64,000 bases of DNA from NCBI RefSeq assembly GCF_003688595.1, contig NZ_RCWT01000011.1, positions 434,001 to 498,000 of the forward strand, written 5' to 3'. Shown here piece after piece: positions 16,187-28,053 of this stretch; position 1 is the stretch's first letter, and every line of letters begins with the position of its first letter. The notes under the pieces are model-generated. The model was not told the origin of the DNA, made no database searches, and saw nothing but the letters and a program-made list of their open reading frames with translations. A program made the position numbers and the translations under genes. The stretch is from Sphingomonas sp. PP-F2F-G114-C0414. GTDB lineage: Bacteria; Pseudomonadota; Alphaproteobacteria; Sphingomonadales; Sphingomonadaceae.

Positions 16187-18889
16187 TTAGAAGAACAGCT
16201 TGCGGATGCTGAGCCTCACCGTGCGGCCTAGCGGATCGAGGTAATCCGGCTGATAGCTGTTCGGCGTCGCGCCGGTCGCATCGGTGACGCGCTGGCGGGT
16301 GTTGAGGATATTGGTGACCGCGAGGCTCACGCGCATGCCGCGCAGCCACGGGTGCGCCTTGACCCATTCGAGACGCTGGCCGAGATCCGCGAACAGCCGT
16401 GCGTTGGCGGTCGCGAGCCCGCCGAAATTGAGCGTCTCGGGTGCGGCCAGCGTGCCGCCGTTGACGCGCGTGCCGCTCGCATATTGCGCCGACAGCCGGA
16501 CGCCGACGCCGTTGTTGCTGTAGCCCGCCTGCGCCTCGAGTTCGTGGCGCGACTGGCCGCCGCTGCTGCCGATCGCATCACCGTTGAGCAGGTTCAGGCT
16601 CGGGCCACCATCGGCGACCAGCACCCGGTCGGTGAAATGCCAGGTGTGGTAGAACGCGAATTGCAGTCGCCCGCCCGCCTGCCCGCGCCCGCCGCCGCCG
16701 AAACGGCCACCACCACCACCAGGACCGCCACCGCCAGGGCCACCTTCGCGAGCCCCTGCGCCACGGGGACCATCGCCGCGCGGGCCATCGCCGCCCGCGC
16801 CATCGGGTCGACGAAAGCCGCCGGGGGGCTGCAGACCCTCGAACGGATTGGGGCCGGTGCCGGCGCGATACGCCTCTAGCTCCTTCTGGATCTTCGATTT
16901 GAGCGGCGCGGAGAAATTGATCCCCCAGCGCAATTCGGAGCGTTCGCTGCGCGCGAAATTGATCGGACGACTATCGACCTGGAGCAGATTGCCGCTCGCA
17001 TCGCGGGTAAAGCGATCGGGGAACGCCGCCTCGATCGATGCGGTCGCGCTCGGGAACGCGGCGATCGGATTGTCGACGCGGCTCGAGACATAGTTCGCGG
17101 TGAAGCTGAGGTCCTTCTTGCTCCACGGCTTCAGCGTCAGGCCAAGCTTGCGGACGTGGTTGTTGTCCGAGACCAGCGCCGGATTGCCGCCGCTGATCGT
17201 CGTGACCGTCGCGGTGGTGCCGCGGACGTAATCGAAGATGCGGACGTTGGGCGTCGTGATCGACGGATTGCCGAGTTGCTGCGCCGTCGGTGCCTCGTCG
17301 GTATCGGTGACCGAGGCGATCAGCCGCACGCCATCGATCGGCGACCAGTTCGCGCCATAGCCGAGCGTCGTCAGCGTCCCAAGGTCCGACAGATGGTCCT
17401 CCGCCAGATTGAAGTTCGCCGACAACGTCCCGAGGAACGGCAGCACATCCTTGCCGCGGCTCGAGATCGGCACGTCGATGTTGACCTGGCCGTCGACGGT
17501 ATCGCGCGATACCTGCCCGCGCTGCGCGAGGCCGGCGCGGTAGGAGCGGCTGTCGAAGTCCGCGGTCTGGCCGCCGAGCTTGATCGTCGTCGAGACGGCC
17601 CCCGCGGGCAGGTTGAACACCGTGCCGTTGAGCACCGCGTCGATCTCGCCGGTGTTCTGCGTCGCATAGGCACGATTGCCGGGCGCGGCACCGATATCGC
17701 TCGCCGACAGCCGTGCGAACGGGTTGGCGGTAGGATCGCCCGCGTTCAGCCGCGCCTGGAATGCGCTCGAATCGACGCCGGTATCGGTGAAGGTCTGCGT
17801 ATCGCTGCGATCGTAATTGCCCGTGACGTTCCAGCGCCACGTGCCGAGATCACCGTTCAGCGTGGTGCCGAGATGCGCCGAGATCGACGAGACGCGTTGC
17901 GCCAGCGGCAGGAAACCCGCGTCGTCGAGCGCGCGGTTGACGGTCGTGCCGTCGGCGAGCGTGAGCCTGGCGATGGGCAGCCCGTTGAGGCCGCGGCTGT
18001 CGGTCGATTCGAGCCGGGCGTTGATCGTCGCGCCGACGTTGCCGAAGATGTTGCGCGCATAGACGCTGTTCGCGGTGAAGGTGTTCGTCGCGGCTTGCAG
18101 CGTGCGGTACGGGGTCGGGTCGACGACCGCACCATTGGCGCCCACCGCGCTGCTGCCGGTGCCGGTCGAGGTCGGGACGATGTCGCGCTCGGCTTCGGTC
18201 AGGGCCGAGGACGAGGTGTATTCGGCGTGCAGGTTGACCCGGCGATCGCGCGCGATGCTGAGCAGGTCGAGCTTGCCGTCGGGTGAATTGCTGCCCCCCC
18301 CGGTCGGCATCGTGTCGACGCCCTCGACGGTCACCGCGCGGAAGCGGCGGCGCAGGACGAAGTTCACGACCTTCTGATCGGCGCGATAGCCGTATTTGAG
18401 CGCGACCTCCTCGGGCAGGATGTCGACTCGCTGGATTGCCTCGGTCGGGATGTCGCGGATCTCGGAGAAGCTCGAGATGCGGCGGCCGTTGAGCAGGACC
18501 ACCGGTGCGCCGCCGCTGCCGCGCCCGCTGGTCGTCTGCGGGCTGAGTTCGCTCAACAGGTCGGAGATCGAACTGACGCCGTAGGAGCGGATTTCTGACT
18601 GGCCGATCGTCTGGTCGGGCGGGATATCGCCGATCACCGACCCGCGTGGCTTGCGCGACCCGGTGACGACGATCTCTTCCGAATCGGCCGCCTCGTCCTG
18701 TTCCGCCGCCTGCGCCTCGGCAGCAGCAGCAGGCGCTGGCGCGGGCGCAACAGATTGTGACGGAGCAGACTGTGCGGTGGTCGGCGCCGCAGCCGCTGGC
18801 GTCGATGCGGGCGCGTCAGGCGCAGGCGCCTGTTGCGCAATCGCCAGCGTGGGCATGCTCGTCGCCAGCATCAGACCCAGAATACGCAT
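16187..18889 (-). CDS. TonB-dependent outer-membrane receptor (Gly-rich insert)
   Basis: 900 aa. Signal peptide (LGLMLATSMPTLAIAQQ), then a long Ala/Pro/Gln linker to about residue 75. The TonB-box/plug entry is EEIVVTGSRKPRG and the plug contains VVLLNGRRISSF and RVDILPEEVALKYGY. A 22-strand barrel follows, ending in GRTVRLSIRKLFF with a C-terminal Phe. Near residue 690-740 is an insert made almost only of Gly, Arg, Pro and Asp. Substrate unknown. Start 18889 is chosen for the signal peptide. It is followed on the same strand by the palindromic element at 16036-16183. Confidence 0.9.
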   Translation of the reverse strand: MRILGLMLATSMPTLAIAQQAPAPDAPASTPAAAAPTTAQSAPSQSVAPAPAPAAAAEAQAAEQDEAADSEEIVVTGSRKPRGSVIGDIPPDQTIGQSEIRSYGVSSISDLLSELSPQTTSGRGSGGAPVVLLNGRRISSFSEIRDIPTEAIQRVDILPEEVALKYGYRADQKVVNFVLRRRFRAVTVEGVDTMPTGGGSNSPDGKLDLLSIARDRRVNLHAEYTSSSALTEAERDIVPTSTGTGSSAVGANGAVVDPTPYRTLQAATNTFTANSVYARNIFGNVGATINARLESTDSRGLNGLPIARLTLADGTTVNRALDDAGFLPLAQRVSSISAHLGTTLNGDLGTWRWNVTGNYDRSDTQTFTDTGVDSSAFQARLNAGDPTANPFARLSASDIGAAPGNRAYATQNTGEIDAVLNGTVFNLPAGAVSTTIKLGGQTADFDSRSYRAGLAQRGQVSRDTVDGQVNIDVPISSRGKDVLPFLGTLSANFNLAEDHLSDLGTLTTLGYGANWSPIDGVRLIASVTDTDEAPTAQQLGNPSITTPNVRIFDYVRGTTATVTTISGGNPALVSDNNHVRKLGLTLKPWSKKDLSFTANYVSSRVDNPIAAFPSATASIEAAFPDRFTRDASGNLLQVDSRPINFARSERSELRWGINFSAPLKSKIQKELEAYRAGTGPNPFEGLQPPGGFRRPDGAGGDGPRGDGPRGAGAREGGPGGGGPGGGGGRFGGGGRGQAGGRLQFAFYHTWHFTDRVLVADGGPSLNLLNGDAIGSSGGQSRHELEAQAGYSNNGVGVRLSAQYASGTRVNGGTLAAPETLNFGGLATANARLFADLGQRLEWVKAHPWLRGMRVSLAVTNILNTRQRVTDATGATPNSYQPDYLDPLGRTVRLSIRKLFF

Positions 18890-18964
18890 ACCCGTCACAC
18901 CCCTTCGACCACCAACTGGCCGCGTGCCGTGCCTAGCCGCCAATTGTCGCAGGATTGTGCCGGG

Positions 18965-20311
18965 TCAGCGCGCCATGTGCGCGTCCATGTCTTCGAGCGC
19001 GACGCCCTTGGTTTCGGGAAAATACAGCAGCACCGTGACGAACTGCACCGCCATCATCGCCGCGAACACCAAGAACGGCACGCCCGCCGACCATGCCGCG
19101 GCGATCGGGAAGGCCTGCGCGATCACCGCGTTCCATCCCCAATGGCTCGACGACCCGATGCTCGACCCGCGCGCACGGACGTTCTGCGGGAAGACCTCCG
19201 AGATATAGACCCAGATCACCGCACCGGAGCCGGGCGCGAAGAACATGATGAACACGATCAGCGAGGGCAACAGCAGCAAGCTCGGCAGCACGCCGAGCAG
19301 CGCCAGCCCGCCGACCGTCAACGCCGCGGTCATGCCGGCCGAGCCCCAGAGCAGCAGGGTTCGCCGGCCGATCCGGTCGATCAGCAGCATCCCGAGCAGC
19401 GTGAACACCATGTTGGCGACCCCGATCATCACCGCCTGGAGGTCGGGCGAGAGGCTGCCGCCCGACGCCTTGAAGATGTCGTTGAGGTAATAGAGGAACG
19501 CGTTGATGCCGCTGAACTGGTTGAACATCGCCACTAGGAAGGCGAGCGTGATCGGCTTGCGGTGACGCGTCCACGACAGGCGCCCATCGCCCTTGGGTGC
19601 ATCGAGTTCGGCACGCGCGACGTCGGGGCTCATGCCGATCGTCGCGAGCACGTTCCTCGCCTCCGCATCGCGCCCCTTGGTGAGCAGCCAGCGCGGCGAG
19701 TTGGGGATGCGGAACAGCAACGCGAGGAACACGAGCGACGGGAGCGCGACGATCCCGAGCTTCCACCGCCATTCGCTATCGCCGAGATCGAGCGCGCCGA
19801 TCACCGCGTTCGAGACATAGGCGAGCAGGATGCCGAGGATCACCGCGAACTGGAACCCGCCGACCATCTTACCACGCTGCGCAGGCGGGGCGAGCTCGGC
19901 GATATACGCGGGCGCCAACACCGACGACCCGCCGATCGCGATGCCGATGATGAAGCGGAAGCCGATGAAGCTGTACCAGTTCCACGCCAGCGCACACCCG
20001 AGCGCGGTGACGATGTAGAGGAAGGCCAGCATCCGCAGCACGTTGCGACTGCCGTAGCGATCGCCGAGCGTGCCGACGAACATCGCCCCGATCAGCGTTC
20101 CCCACAGCGCCGACGACACCGTAAAGCCCAGCCATGCTTCGCTGAGCGCGAACTTGGCCTTCAACGCCCCGGTGACGCCAGCAATGACCGCGGTGTCGAA
20201 CCCGAACAGCAGCCCGGCGAGCGCGGCGGTGGCGACGCTGGCGATCAGGACGGTATGCGGCGAGGATGGGGTGGAGGCGCTCGTGCGCGGCGGTCGGGTC
20301 GTTGGCGTCAT
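18965..20311 (-). CDS. Sugar porter family MFS transporter
   Basis: 448 aa with twelve predicted spans. Sugar-porter signatures are GFDTAVIAGV in span 1, GDRYGSRNVLRM between spans 2 and 3, IPNSPRWLLTKGRDAEA before the central loop, QFSGINAFLYYLNDIF in span 7 and the closing PETKG (YFPETKGVALEDM). It probably takes up a monosaccharide by proton symport. It lies 75 nt upstream of the TonB receptor on the same strand, so the pair may move a sugar across both membranes. ATG 20311 is used; an in-frame ATG at 20398 would add a leader atypical for the family. Confidence 0.9.
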   Translation of the reverse strand: MTPTTRPPRTSASTPSSPHTVLIASVATAALAGLLFGFDTAVIAGVTGALKAKFALSEAWLGFTVSSALWGTLIGAMFVGTLGDRYGSRNVLRMLAFLYIVTALGCALAWNWYSFIGFRFIIGIAIGGSSVLAPAYIAELAPPAQRGKMVGGFQFAVILGILLAYVSNAVIGALDLGDSEWRWKLGIVALPSLVFLALLFRIPNSPRWLLTKGRDAEARNVLATIGMSPDVARAELDAPKGDGRLSWTRHRKPITLAFLVAMFNQFSGINAFLYYLNDIFKASGGSLSPDLQAVMIGVANMVFTLLGMLLIDRIGRRTLLLWGSAGMTAALTVGGLALLGVLPSLLLLPSLIVFIMFFAPGSGAVIWVYISEVFPQNVRARGSSIGSSSHWGWNAVIAQAFPIAAAWSAGVPFLVFAAMMAVQFVTVLLYFPETKGVALEDMDAHMAR

Positions 20312-20456
20312 GATCCCCGTGTCGAACACTTCGACGATCGCGGCAAGGCCGATGCATGCCGTTTCGGCACGCGAAAACACCCGATTCAGGTTCTTCAAAA
20401 CGCATTAACGAATGCCGGCCTAGCCCCGTCGCGTAACTAGCGGAAAGGGCGCGACA

Positions 20457-21494
20457 TTGAGGACCGGGTTCACCAGATTGCTGATCGCCACGGCGGCGTT
20501 CGCGATGCCGTCATCGGCATGGGCAGCCTGCGCGGTCGCCGATCCCGCCTCGACCGCGCTCGGCACCTTTTCGCCCAATGCGCTGCTCGGCGGCGCGCCA
20601 CCCTATGTACCGGTGCTGGCAGGGTTCGACTGCCCCGCCACGACGATCTCGGTGCTGTCCGGTAACTTCCTGCGCGCGACGGTCACGAGCGCGGACGGCT
20701 TCAAGCTGACCTCGACCAACCCCCTGAATACGGTCACCGCGAAATACGTCATCGCCGCGGACGGCGCGGGCGCGAACCCGTTCACCGCGGGAACCCCGTT
20801 CGTCTACATGAACGGTACGCTCGTCAATCTGCTCGGGCTGCTCGGCGGATCGGCGCGCAACGTGAAGGTCTATGTCCGTCCATCGTCCGCCGCCGCGGTC
20901 GCGCCGGGCACCTACAAGGGCAATTTCAAGATCGCCTGGGAATGGCGATTCTGCGATCTGCTCGGCGCGCTGGGTCTCTGTGTCGGCACCCTCGACGCCA
21001 ATCCCACGACGATTCCCGTTGCCAACGTCGCGGTGACGATGATCGTCACAGCCAAGCCGTTCACCGTGTCGATCGTCACGCACACGACATGGGATCCCCA
21101 ATCCACGACCGGCAACCCGCGCGCGATCCCAGGCAGCAAACAGCGTACGACGATCACGCTTACCAACCCCGATATCATCGCGATCGACGCCAATTCGCTC
21201 AATATCGTCCTGCCGACGCCGAACCGCGGCGCCGTGGCGCTCGACGGCGACGGCACCGCGTCACCCACCTTCGTCAAGACTGCCGAGGGATCGCCCGCCT
21301 CGTCGCTCGCCGTCACCTATAGCACGCCTGCGAGCACCAGCGACGATGTCGATTTCTCGGAGAACGGCGGCACCAGCTGGACCTACGATCCGACCACGAC
21401 GCCAAAGGCAGTCACCAACGTCCGCGTTCGCCCGCGCGGTACGATGGCGGCGGGATCGAGCTTCAGCGTGTCGTTGCCCTACGTCCTGTTCTGA
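20457..21494 (+). CDS. Secreted protein, weakly spore-coat-U/CsuAB-like
   Basis: 345 aa beginning at a TTG codon with AAAGGG about 8 nt upstream. The signal peptide (LLIATAAFAMPSSAWA) is followed at once by a Cys. The first half (CAVADPASTALGTFSP ... VAPGTYKGNFKIAWEWRFC) has the Cys spacing and 'PGTYxG' wording of SCPU-type fimbrial subunits. The second half is a beta-rich domain with Ser/Thr. No usher or chaperone genes are nearby, so a pilus role is uncertain. Its last 16 nt overlap the 3' end of the convergent channel gene. Confidence 0.6.
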   Translation: MRTGFTRLLIATAAFAMPSSAWAACAVADPASTALGTFSPNALLGGAPPYVPVLAGFDCPATTISVLSGNFLRATVTSADGFKLTSTNPLNTVTAKYVIAADGAGANPFTAGTPFVYMNGTLVNLLGLLGGSARNVKVYVRPSSAAAVAPGTYKGNFKIAWEWRFCDLLGALGLCVGTLDANPTTIPVANVAVTMIVTAKPFTVSIVTHTTWDPQSTTGNPRAIPGSKQRTTITLTNPDIIAIDANSLNIVLPTPNRGAVALDGDGTASPTFVKTAEGSPASSLAVTYSTPASTSDDVDFSENGGTSWTYDPTTTPKAVTNVRVRPRGTMAAGSSFSVSLPYVLF

Positions 21495-23905
21495 ACGCCT
21501 GCCTGATCCGCCGTCTGATCGGGTTGCGGCGCCGCCGGATCCGTCCCGACGATCGACGGCAGCGACCCGACCAGTTCCATCTTGGTCGCGGTCGTCCCGA
21601 CCTCGATCCCCGCCTCGCGGAACTGGCGGAGCAGCGTGAACAACAACTCGCTACGGATCGGATAGGCATCGCGCGGGCTCGCCACGTACGCGAAGCAGTT
21701 GAACTTGGCGCGCCCCGCATCGATCGAATCGATGAAGACCTTGGCTTCGGGATCGTCGAGCACCTCGTGCTTCTCAGCGAATGCGGCGAACAGCATCGCC
21801 CGCACCGCATCGAGATTCTCCTCGAGCGGTACCGAGAATTGCAGCTGGATCCGGCCGATCGGCGCGGCCAGCGTCATGTTCTGGATCGTCTTGGTGATCA
21901 GTTCCGAATTCGGCACGATCAGCGTCGAGCGGTCCGCGACCTGGATCTCGGTCGAGCGCACGTTGATCCGCTTCACGTCGCCCTCCATATTGCCGATCCG
22001 GACGAGATCGCCAATCTTGACCGGGCGCTCGGCGAGCAGGATAAGCCCCGAGACGAAGTTCTGCGTGATCGCCTGGAGACCGAAGCCGATCCCGACCGAC
22101 AGCGCACCGAGCACCACGGCCAGCTTCTCCATGCCGATCCCGAGCGCGCCGAGCGACCACAGCACCGCGGCGATGATCCCGGCATAGCGCGCGACCATCG
22201 TCACCGAATTCTGCGCACCGGCGTCCATCGCGGTGGTCGGCAGGTAGCTGTTCACCAGCCAGTGCTGGAGCCCGCGCATGATCGCCAGCGCGACGAACAG
22301 CACGACCAGCGAGCGCAGCACCGCGCCCGGCGAGATCGTGACCTGCCCGACCGTGATACCGTTCGCGACCGTCCCGAACAGCTCGAACGCCGAGCCGACG
22401 CCCGCCCCGAACGGCGCCATCACCGCGCCGACCGCAAGCAGAATCAGCAACAGCCGCAGCACCGCCGACAGCAGCACGCCGATCTGGTCGACGGTCTTGT
22501 TATCGACCCCAAACCCGCTGTTCGCCGAGCGCCCGAGACGGTTGCCGCTCGACAGCAACGTGCGGCACGCGTCGTCGGTGAAGGTCATCATCAGGTACAG
22601 CGTCGCACCGACGATAGCCCCCCACAGCAGCCACGTCGCGACCTTGAACGCGAAATTCACATAGCCGATCAGGCCGGCGATCAGCGTCACGAGCAGCACC
22701 AGCCACACCAGCGTCGCGACGATCGCGAGCAGCGTGTTGCGCGCGGGTTTGGTCGGGTCGGGCAACGCCGCGGCGCGCAACCGGCCGAGCGTCACCAGGA
22801 TCGCGCCGAGCACCATGATATGGAACAGCGCGACGACCGCGTTGGCCGCGCTCGACGCGGGCGCGCTGATACCGATCAGCAGGTTGGTCGCGATCAGCAA
22901 CTGCCCGAAGAAGATCAGCGCCGCCGCCATCCAGCTATACGGCCGAAGCGCCTGCGCCGCGGCGTCGCCGATCGGCAGCAACCGCCACGTCGACTGACCG
23001 CGCAACAGCAGCGCGCCGCCAAGCGACGACACGAACGCGCAGAACCACGCCAGGCCGACGAAGATCGCACCGAACCGGCTCCAGGCGGGCGACACCAATC
23101 CGCCCCAGCGTAACGACGCGACGATCGCCCAGGCGGCGAGACCGGGCAGCGCGGTGCCGATCACCACCAGCCAAAGCGCATAGGCCGAGCGTCGCAGGCG
23201 ACCGCCGGGCGCATGGTTGGTCGCGTAGCGGCGACCGACACGGTGCAGCCAGCCCCGCAGCGGCACGACCAGCACCAAAGCGGTGAGGATCCCGATCAGC
23301 AGGCCGGTCCCGGCGTGCATGCCGAACCGCGAGGAGAACTGACGCACCCCGGTATTGACGAACCGCATCAGCCGCGCGGAATCACGCGGCAGGTGATCGA
23401 CGATCGCCGCCCACAAGGTCGGCGACAGCGGCGAGCCGGTGTTTTCGGACAAGTGCTGGCCGAGTTCCTCCGCCTCCGCCGCGCCGATATCGTCGATCTG
23501 CTGCTTGGCTTCGATCCCGATGAGGCGCGCGCGCTTGATCGCCGAGTCGATCGCCGACTGGCTCTGCGCGAGGAGCTTGCGTTGCTGGCGGATCTCGGGC
23601 GCTTCGACGACGCCGGGGGTAGCGGCGCCGAGTTCGGTCACGCGCGCCTGGACCAGCGCCATCTCCGGGGTGAGCGTGCGGACCGCGTCGGCGGCGGTCG
23701 CCTGCACCGCCTGCGCGCGATCCCGCAACGCCTGCCGCGCCTTGTCGTCACGTGCCGCGGGGGTGGCGTCGTCGATCGCCTGGAGCTCGGCGGAGGCCTG
23801 GGTGAGGCTGGCAGCGACGGTCGCGACCTTGGGCTCGTCCTGCGCGATCGCGGGGAGCGCGGTGACGGCCATAAGGAGCGCGGCGAGGTAACGGAGGAGA
23901 GTCAT
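21479..23905 (-). CDS. DUF3772 / mechanosensitive ion channel family protein (MscS-like)
   Basis: 808 aa. A signal peptide (LAALLMAVTALPAIAQ) leads to a periplasmic helical region with the DUF3772 domain (about 25-200), then roughly ten membrane spans and the MscS core. The pore-lining helix and beta domain are recognisable in VGIGFGLQAITQNFVSGLILL and RPVKIGDLVRIGNMEGDV. It would release solutes during hypo-osmotic shock, like other large MscK/MscM-type channels. ATG 23905 is used because it supplies the signal peptide. It overlaps the convergent secreted-protein gene. Confidence 0.9.
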   Translation of the reverse strand: MTLLRYLAALLMAVTALPAIAQDEPKVATVAASLTQASAELQAIDDATPAARDDKARQALRDRAQAVQATAADAVRTLTPEMALVQARVTELGAATPGVVEAPEIRQQRKLLAQSQSAIDSAIKRARLIGIEAKQQIDDIGAAEAEELGQHLSENTGSPLSPTLWAAIVDHLPRDSARLMRFVNTGVRQFSSRFGMHAGTGLLIGILTALVLVVPLRGWLHRVGRRYATNHAPGGRLRRSAYALWLVVIGTALPGLAAWAIVASLRWGGLVSPAWSRFGAIFVGLAWFCAFVSSLGGALLLRGQSTWRLLPIGDAAAQALRPYSWMAAALIFFGQLLIATNLLIGISAPASSAANAVVALFHIMVLGAILVTLGRLRAAALPDPTKPARNTLLAIVATLVWLVLLVTLIAGLIGYVNFAFKVATWLLWGAIVGATLYLMMTFTDDACRTLLSSGNRLGRSANSGFGVDNKTVDQIGVLLSAVLRLLLILLAVGAVMAPFGAGVGSAFELFGTVANGITVGQVTISPGAVLRSLVVLFVALAIMRGLQHWLVNSYLPTTAMDAGAQNSVTMVARYAGIIAAVLWSLGALGIGMEKLAVVLGALSVGIGFGLQAITQNFVSGLILLAERPVKIGDLVRIGNMEGDVKRINVRSTEIQVADRSTLIVPNSELITKTIQNMTLAAPIGRIQLQFSVPLEENLDAVRAMLFAAFAEKHEVLDDPEAKVFIDSIDAGRAKFNCFAYVASPRDAYPIRSELLFTLLRQFREAGIEVGTTATKMELVGSLPSIVGTDPAAPQPDQTADQAGVQNRT

Positions 23906-24035
23906 CCGCGGTGCTGTACAGCGGTGGGGCCGGAAACGGGAGGGGTGCGGTTTACTGGCAACCGTCACCGGTATCGGAAAGCCGTTGGGGTAAAGCTTTC
24001 GCACCCGATTTGCATCACTCCACCAGCCTCATTTG

Positions 24036-24143
24036 CACCACCCCGGCGAAGGCCGGGGCCCAATTGGAAAAGCGGGCGTAACGGCACACCGACCTACATC
24101 ACTACCGTCCCCCAATTGGGCCCCGGCCTTCGCCGGGGTGGTG
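24036..24143. repeat. REPIN-like element, perfect 32-bp inverted repeat
   Basis: Arms at 24036-24067 and 24112-24143 are exact inverted copies (CACCACCCCGGCGAAGGC... ending CCAATTGG), separated by 44 nt. A second copy with identical arms and an equally long 44-nt centre lies at 53519-53626. It sits in a 535-nt gene-free gap (23906-24440) with two further hairpin elements. Confidence 0.9.
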
Positions 24144-24193
24144 TTTTTGTGGGGACACGTCCCGAGAGCACAGCCGTCACCCGTACACACTTG

Positions 24194-24245
24194 TTCTCCC
24201 GCGAAGGCGGGAGCCCAGACTGGGTCCCCGCCTTCGCGGGGAAAC
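24194..24245. repeat. Compact double hairpin, REP family member
   Basis: TTCTCCCGCGAAGGCGGGAG is followed at once by its inverted relative TCCCCGCCTTCGCGGGGAA, joined through CCCAGACTGGG. It is a shortened relative of the element at 24036. No gene overlaps it. Confidence 0.75.
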
Positions 24246-24303
24246 CACGGCGCCGTCCATGGCCACGGAGTCACGATCAGGAACGCGCCCTCCACCCTAG
24301 TCC

Positions 24304-24396
24304 GTCATCCCGGCGGAGGCCGGGACCCACCGTCCCGCACACTCGACGTTCTCGACCCTGCGGAACGGTAGATGCCGGAACGAGTCCGGCATGACG
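24304..24396. repeat. REP-like element (GTCATCCCGGCGG family)
   Basis: Left arm GTCATCCCGGCGGAGGCCGG at 24304-24323; right part TGCCGGAACGAGTCCGGCAT (24373-24392) followed by GAC. It belongs to the family at 2182-2288 and lies just past the pccA stop. Confidence 0.65.
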
Positions 24397-24440
24397 GGGC
24401 GAGACGCGCGCTGGTGATGCAAACCGGGTGGCGCGCTAGC

Positions 24441-26525
<2,085 letters not shown>

Positions 26526-26577
26526 CACTCGCCCTAATCTGTGCCGTCTTGCCGGACGCGGTCCGGGTGCGGACTGG

Positions 26578-26937
26578 TTATTGGTACCAAATCATCGTCT
26601 TGAGCTGCTTCGTGCGGGCCTGCGTCAGGCCGGTCCGACATCCGACAATCGTCATGCCCTGCGCCGAACCGCCGGCATATTGCCCGCCTTCGATCACGCA
26701 CTGCGTATCGCGGAACTTGAGCCAAGCACGCTGACTCTCCAACAGCGCCGCAGCATAGCCGAAGCCGCCGCCACGCGACCCGTCCTGCGCGTCGCGCCGC
26801 TTCATATGGGCGTACGTCCGGTTCCACTGCGCGGTCATCGTGGCATCGGCCTGGGCATAACTCGTGCCGGCGGAACGGTTCATCGTCGCCTGTGACTGCA
26901 TCGGCGCGGCGGCCATCAAAAGTGCGATCAACAGCAT
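26578..26937 (-). CDS. LprI-family (DUF1311) exported protein
   Basis: 119 aa. A short signal-like start ([16 protein letters not shown]) precedes a mature domain with the DUF1311 pattern: [38 protein letters not shown] and the second Cys in [17 protein letters not shown]. Members named LprI inhibit lysozyme; most are uncharacterised. Its first 10 nt overlap the end of bioB, so it is probably cotranscribed with it. Confidence 0.8.
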   Translation of the reverse strand: MLLIALLMAAAPMQSQATMNRSAGTSYAQADATMTAQWNRTYAHMKRRDAQDGSRGGGFGYAAALLESQRAWLKFRDTQCVIEGGQYAGGSAQGMTIVGCRTGLTQARTKQLKTMIWYQ

Positions 26938-27980
26938 GTCTTGGCCTCTCGCATCGGCTCGGGGCCGACCATCGGTTTCATCCCGAGCTTGGCCAGCAGC
27001 GTCGCGTCGGCGCTATCGCCGGCGTTGCCGGTGGTCAGCAGCTTGTCGCCAGTGAAGATCGAGTTCGCACCGGCCATGAAGCAGAGCGCCTGGGTCGCCT
27101 CGGACATGCTCTCGCGCCCGGCCGACAGGCGCACCATGCTGAGCGGCATCGTGATCCGCGCGACGGCGACCGTCCGGACGAACTCGATATCGTCGATCTG
27201 CGCCATCGGCGTGCCGGCGAGCATGTCGCCGAGCGGCGTGCCCTTGACCGGGACCAGCGCGTTGACGGGGACGCTCTCGGGGTGGCGCGGCAGCGTGGCG
27301 AGCGCGTGGACGAAGCCGACGCGGTCGCTGCGCGTCTCGCCCATCCCGACGATCCCGCCGCAGCAGACCGAGATCCCCGCGTCACGGACGTTCGCCAGAG
27401 TCTCCAGCCGGTCGCCGAAGGTCCGCGTGGTGATGACGTTGCCGTAATTCTCGGGCGAGGTGTCGATGTTGTGGTTGTAGTAATCGAGGCCCGCGTCGGC
27501 AAGCTGCCTGGCCTGGTCCGCGTCGAGCATGCCGAGCGTCATGCACGTCTCGAGCCCCATCGCGCGGACGCCCTCGACCATCGCGACGACCTTCGGCATG
27601 TCGCGCGGCTTCGGGTTGCGCCACGCGGCGCCCATGCAGAAACGCTGCGAGCCGGCGGCTTTCGCCTGCGCGGCGTCCGCTAGGACGGCGTCGACGTCCA
27701 TCAGCTTTTCCGCCTTCAGGCCGGAGTCGGACGACGCGGACTGCGAGCAATAGCCGCAGTCCTCGGGACAGCCGCCGGTCTTGATCGACAACAACGTGCA
27801 GAGCTGGACTTCGCCGATCGCATGATGCGCGCGGTGGACGGTCTGCGCGCGGAACATGAGTTCGTCGAACGGCAGGTCGAACAGCGCGGCGATTTCCGGG
27901 CGGGTCCAGTCAGTGCGGCTCGACACGGACTTTGGCGCGCCAGTCGCGACTGGGGGACGGAGGAGGGTTTCGATCATCAT
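26928..27980 (-). CDS. bioB: Biotin synthase
   Basis: Radical SAM enzyme of 350 aa that inserts sulfur into dethiobiotin. The 4Fe-4S/SAM motif is [15 protein letters not shown] (CxxxCxxC). The [2Fe-2S] and substrate region includes [30 protein letters not shown] and [15 protein letters not shown] wording ([18 protein letters not shown]). The usual flanking bioA/F/D genes are absent; instead it lies among propionyl-CoA genes, whose carboxylase needs biotin. ATG 27980 or 27977; AAAGG lies upstream. Confidence 0.96.
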   Translation of the reverse strand: MMIETLLRPPVATGAPKSVSSRTDWTRPEIAALFDLPFDELMFRAQTVHRAHHAIGEVQLCTLLSIKTGGCPEDCGYCSQSASSDSGLKAEKLMDVDAVLADAAQAKAAGSQRFCMGAAWRNPKPRDMPKVVAMVEGVRAMGLETCMTLGMLDADQARQLADAGLDYYNHNIDTSPENYGNVITTRTFGDRLETLANVRDAGISVCCGGIVGMGETRSDRVGFVHALATLPRHPESVPVNALVPVKGTPLGDMLAGTPMAQIDDIEFVRTVAVARITMPLSMVRLSAGRESMSEATQALCFMAGANSIFTGDKLLTTGNAGDSADATLLAKLGMKPMVGPEPMREAKTCC

Positions 27981-28053
27981 GCGGCCTTTGGTCTCTGGTC
28001 GTTTCGCGTCATCGCATAGCGCGTGCGCGCGGCAGCGTAACTGGCGGGCGGTG

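Noticed and set aside
24036..24143. Long inverted repeat as an insertion-sequence terminus or attachment site
   Set aside because: Only 108 nt with no transposase gene between the arms; a second equal copy fits a REPIN-like element better.
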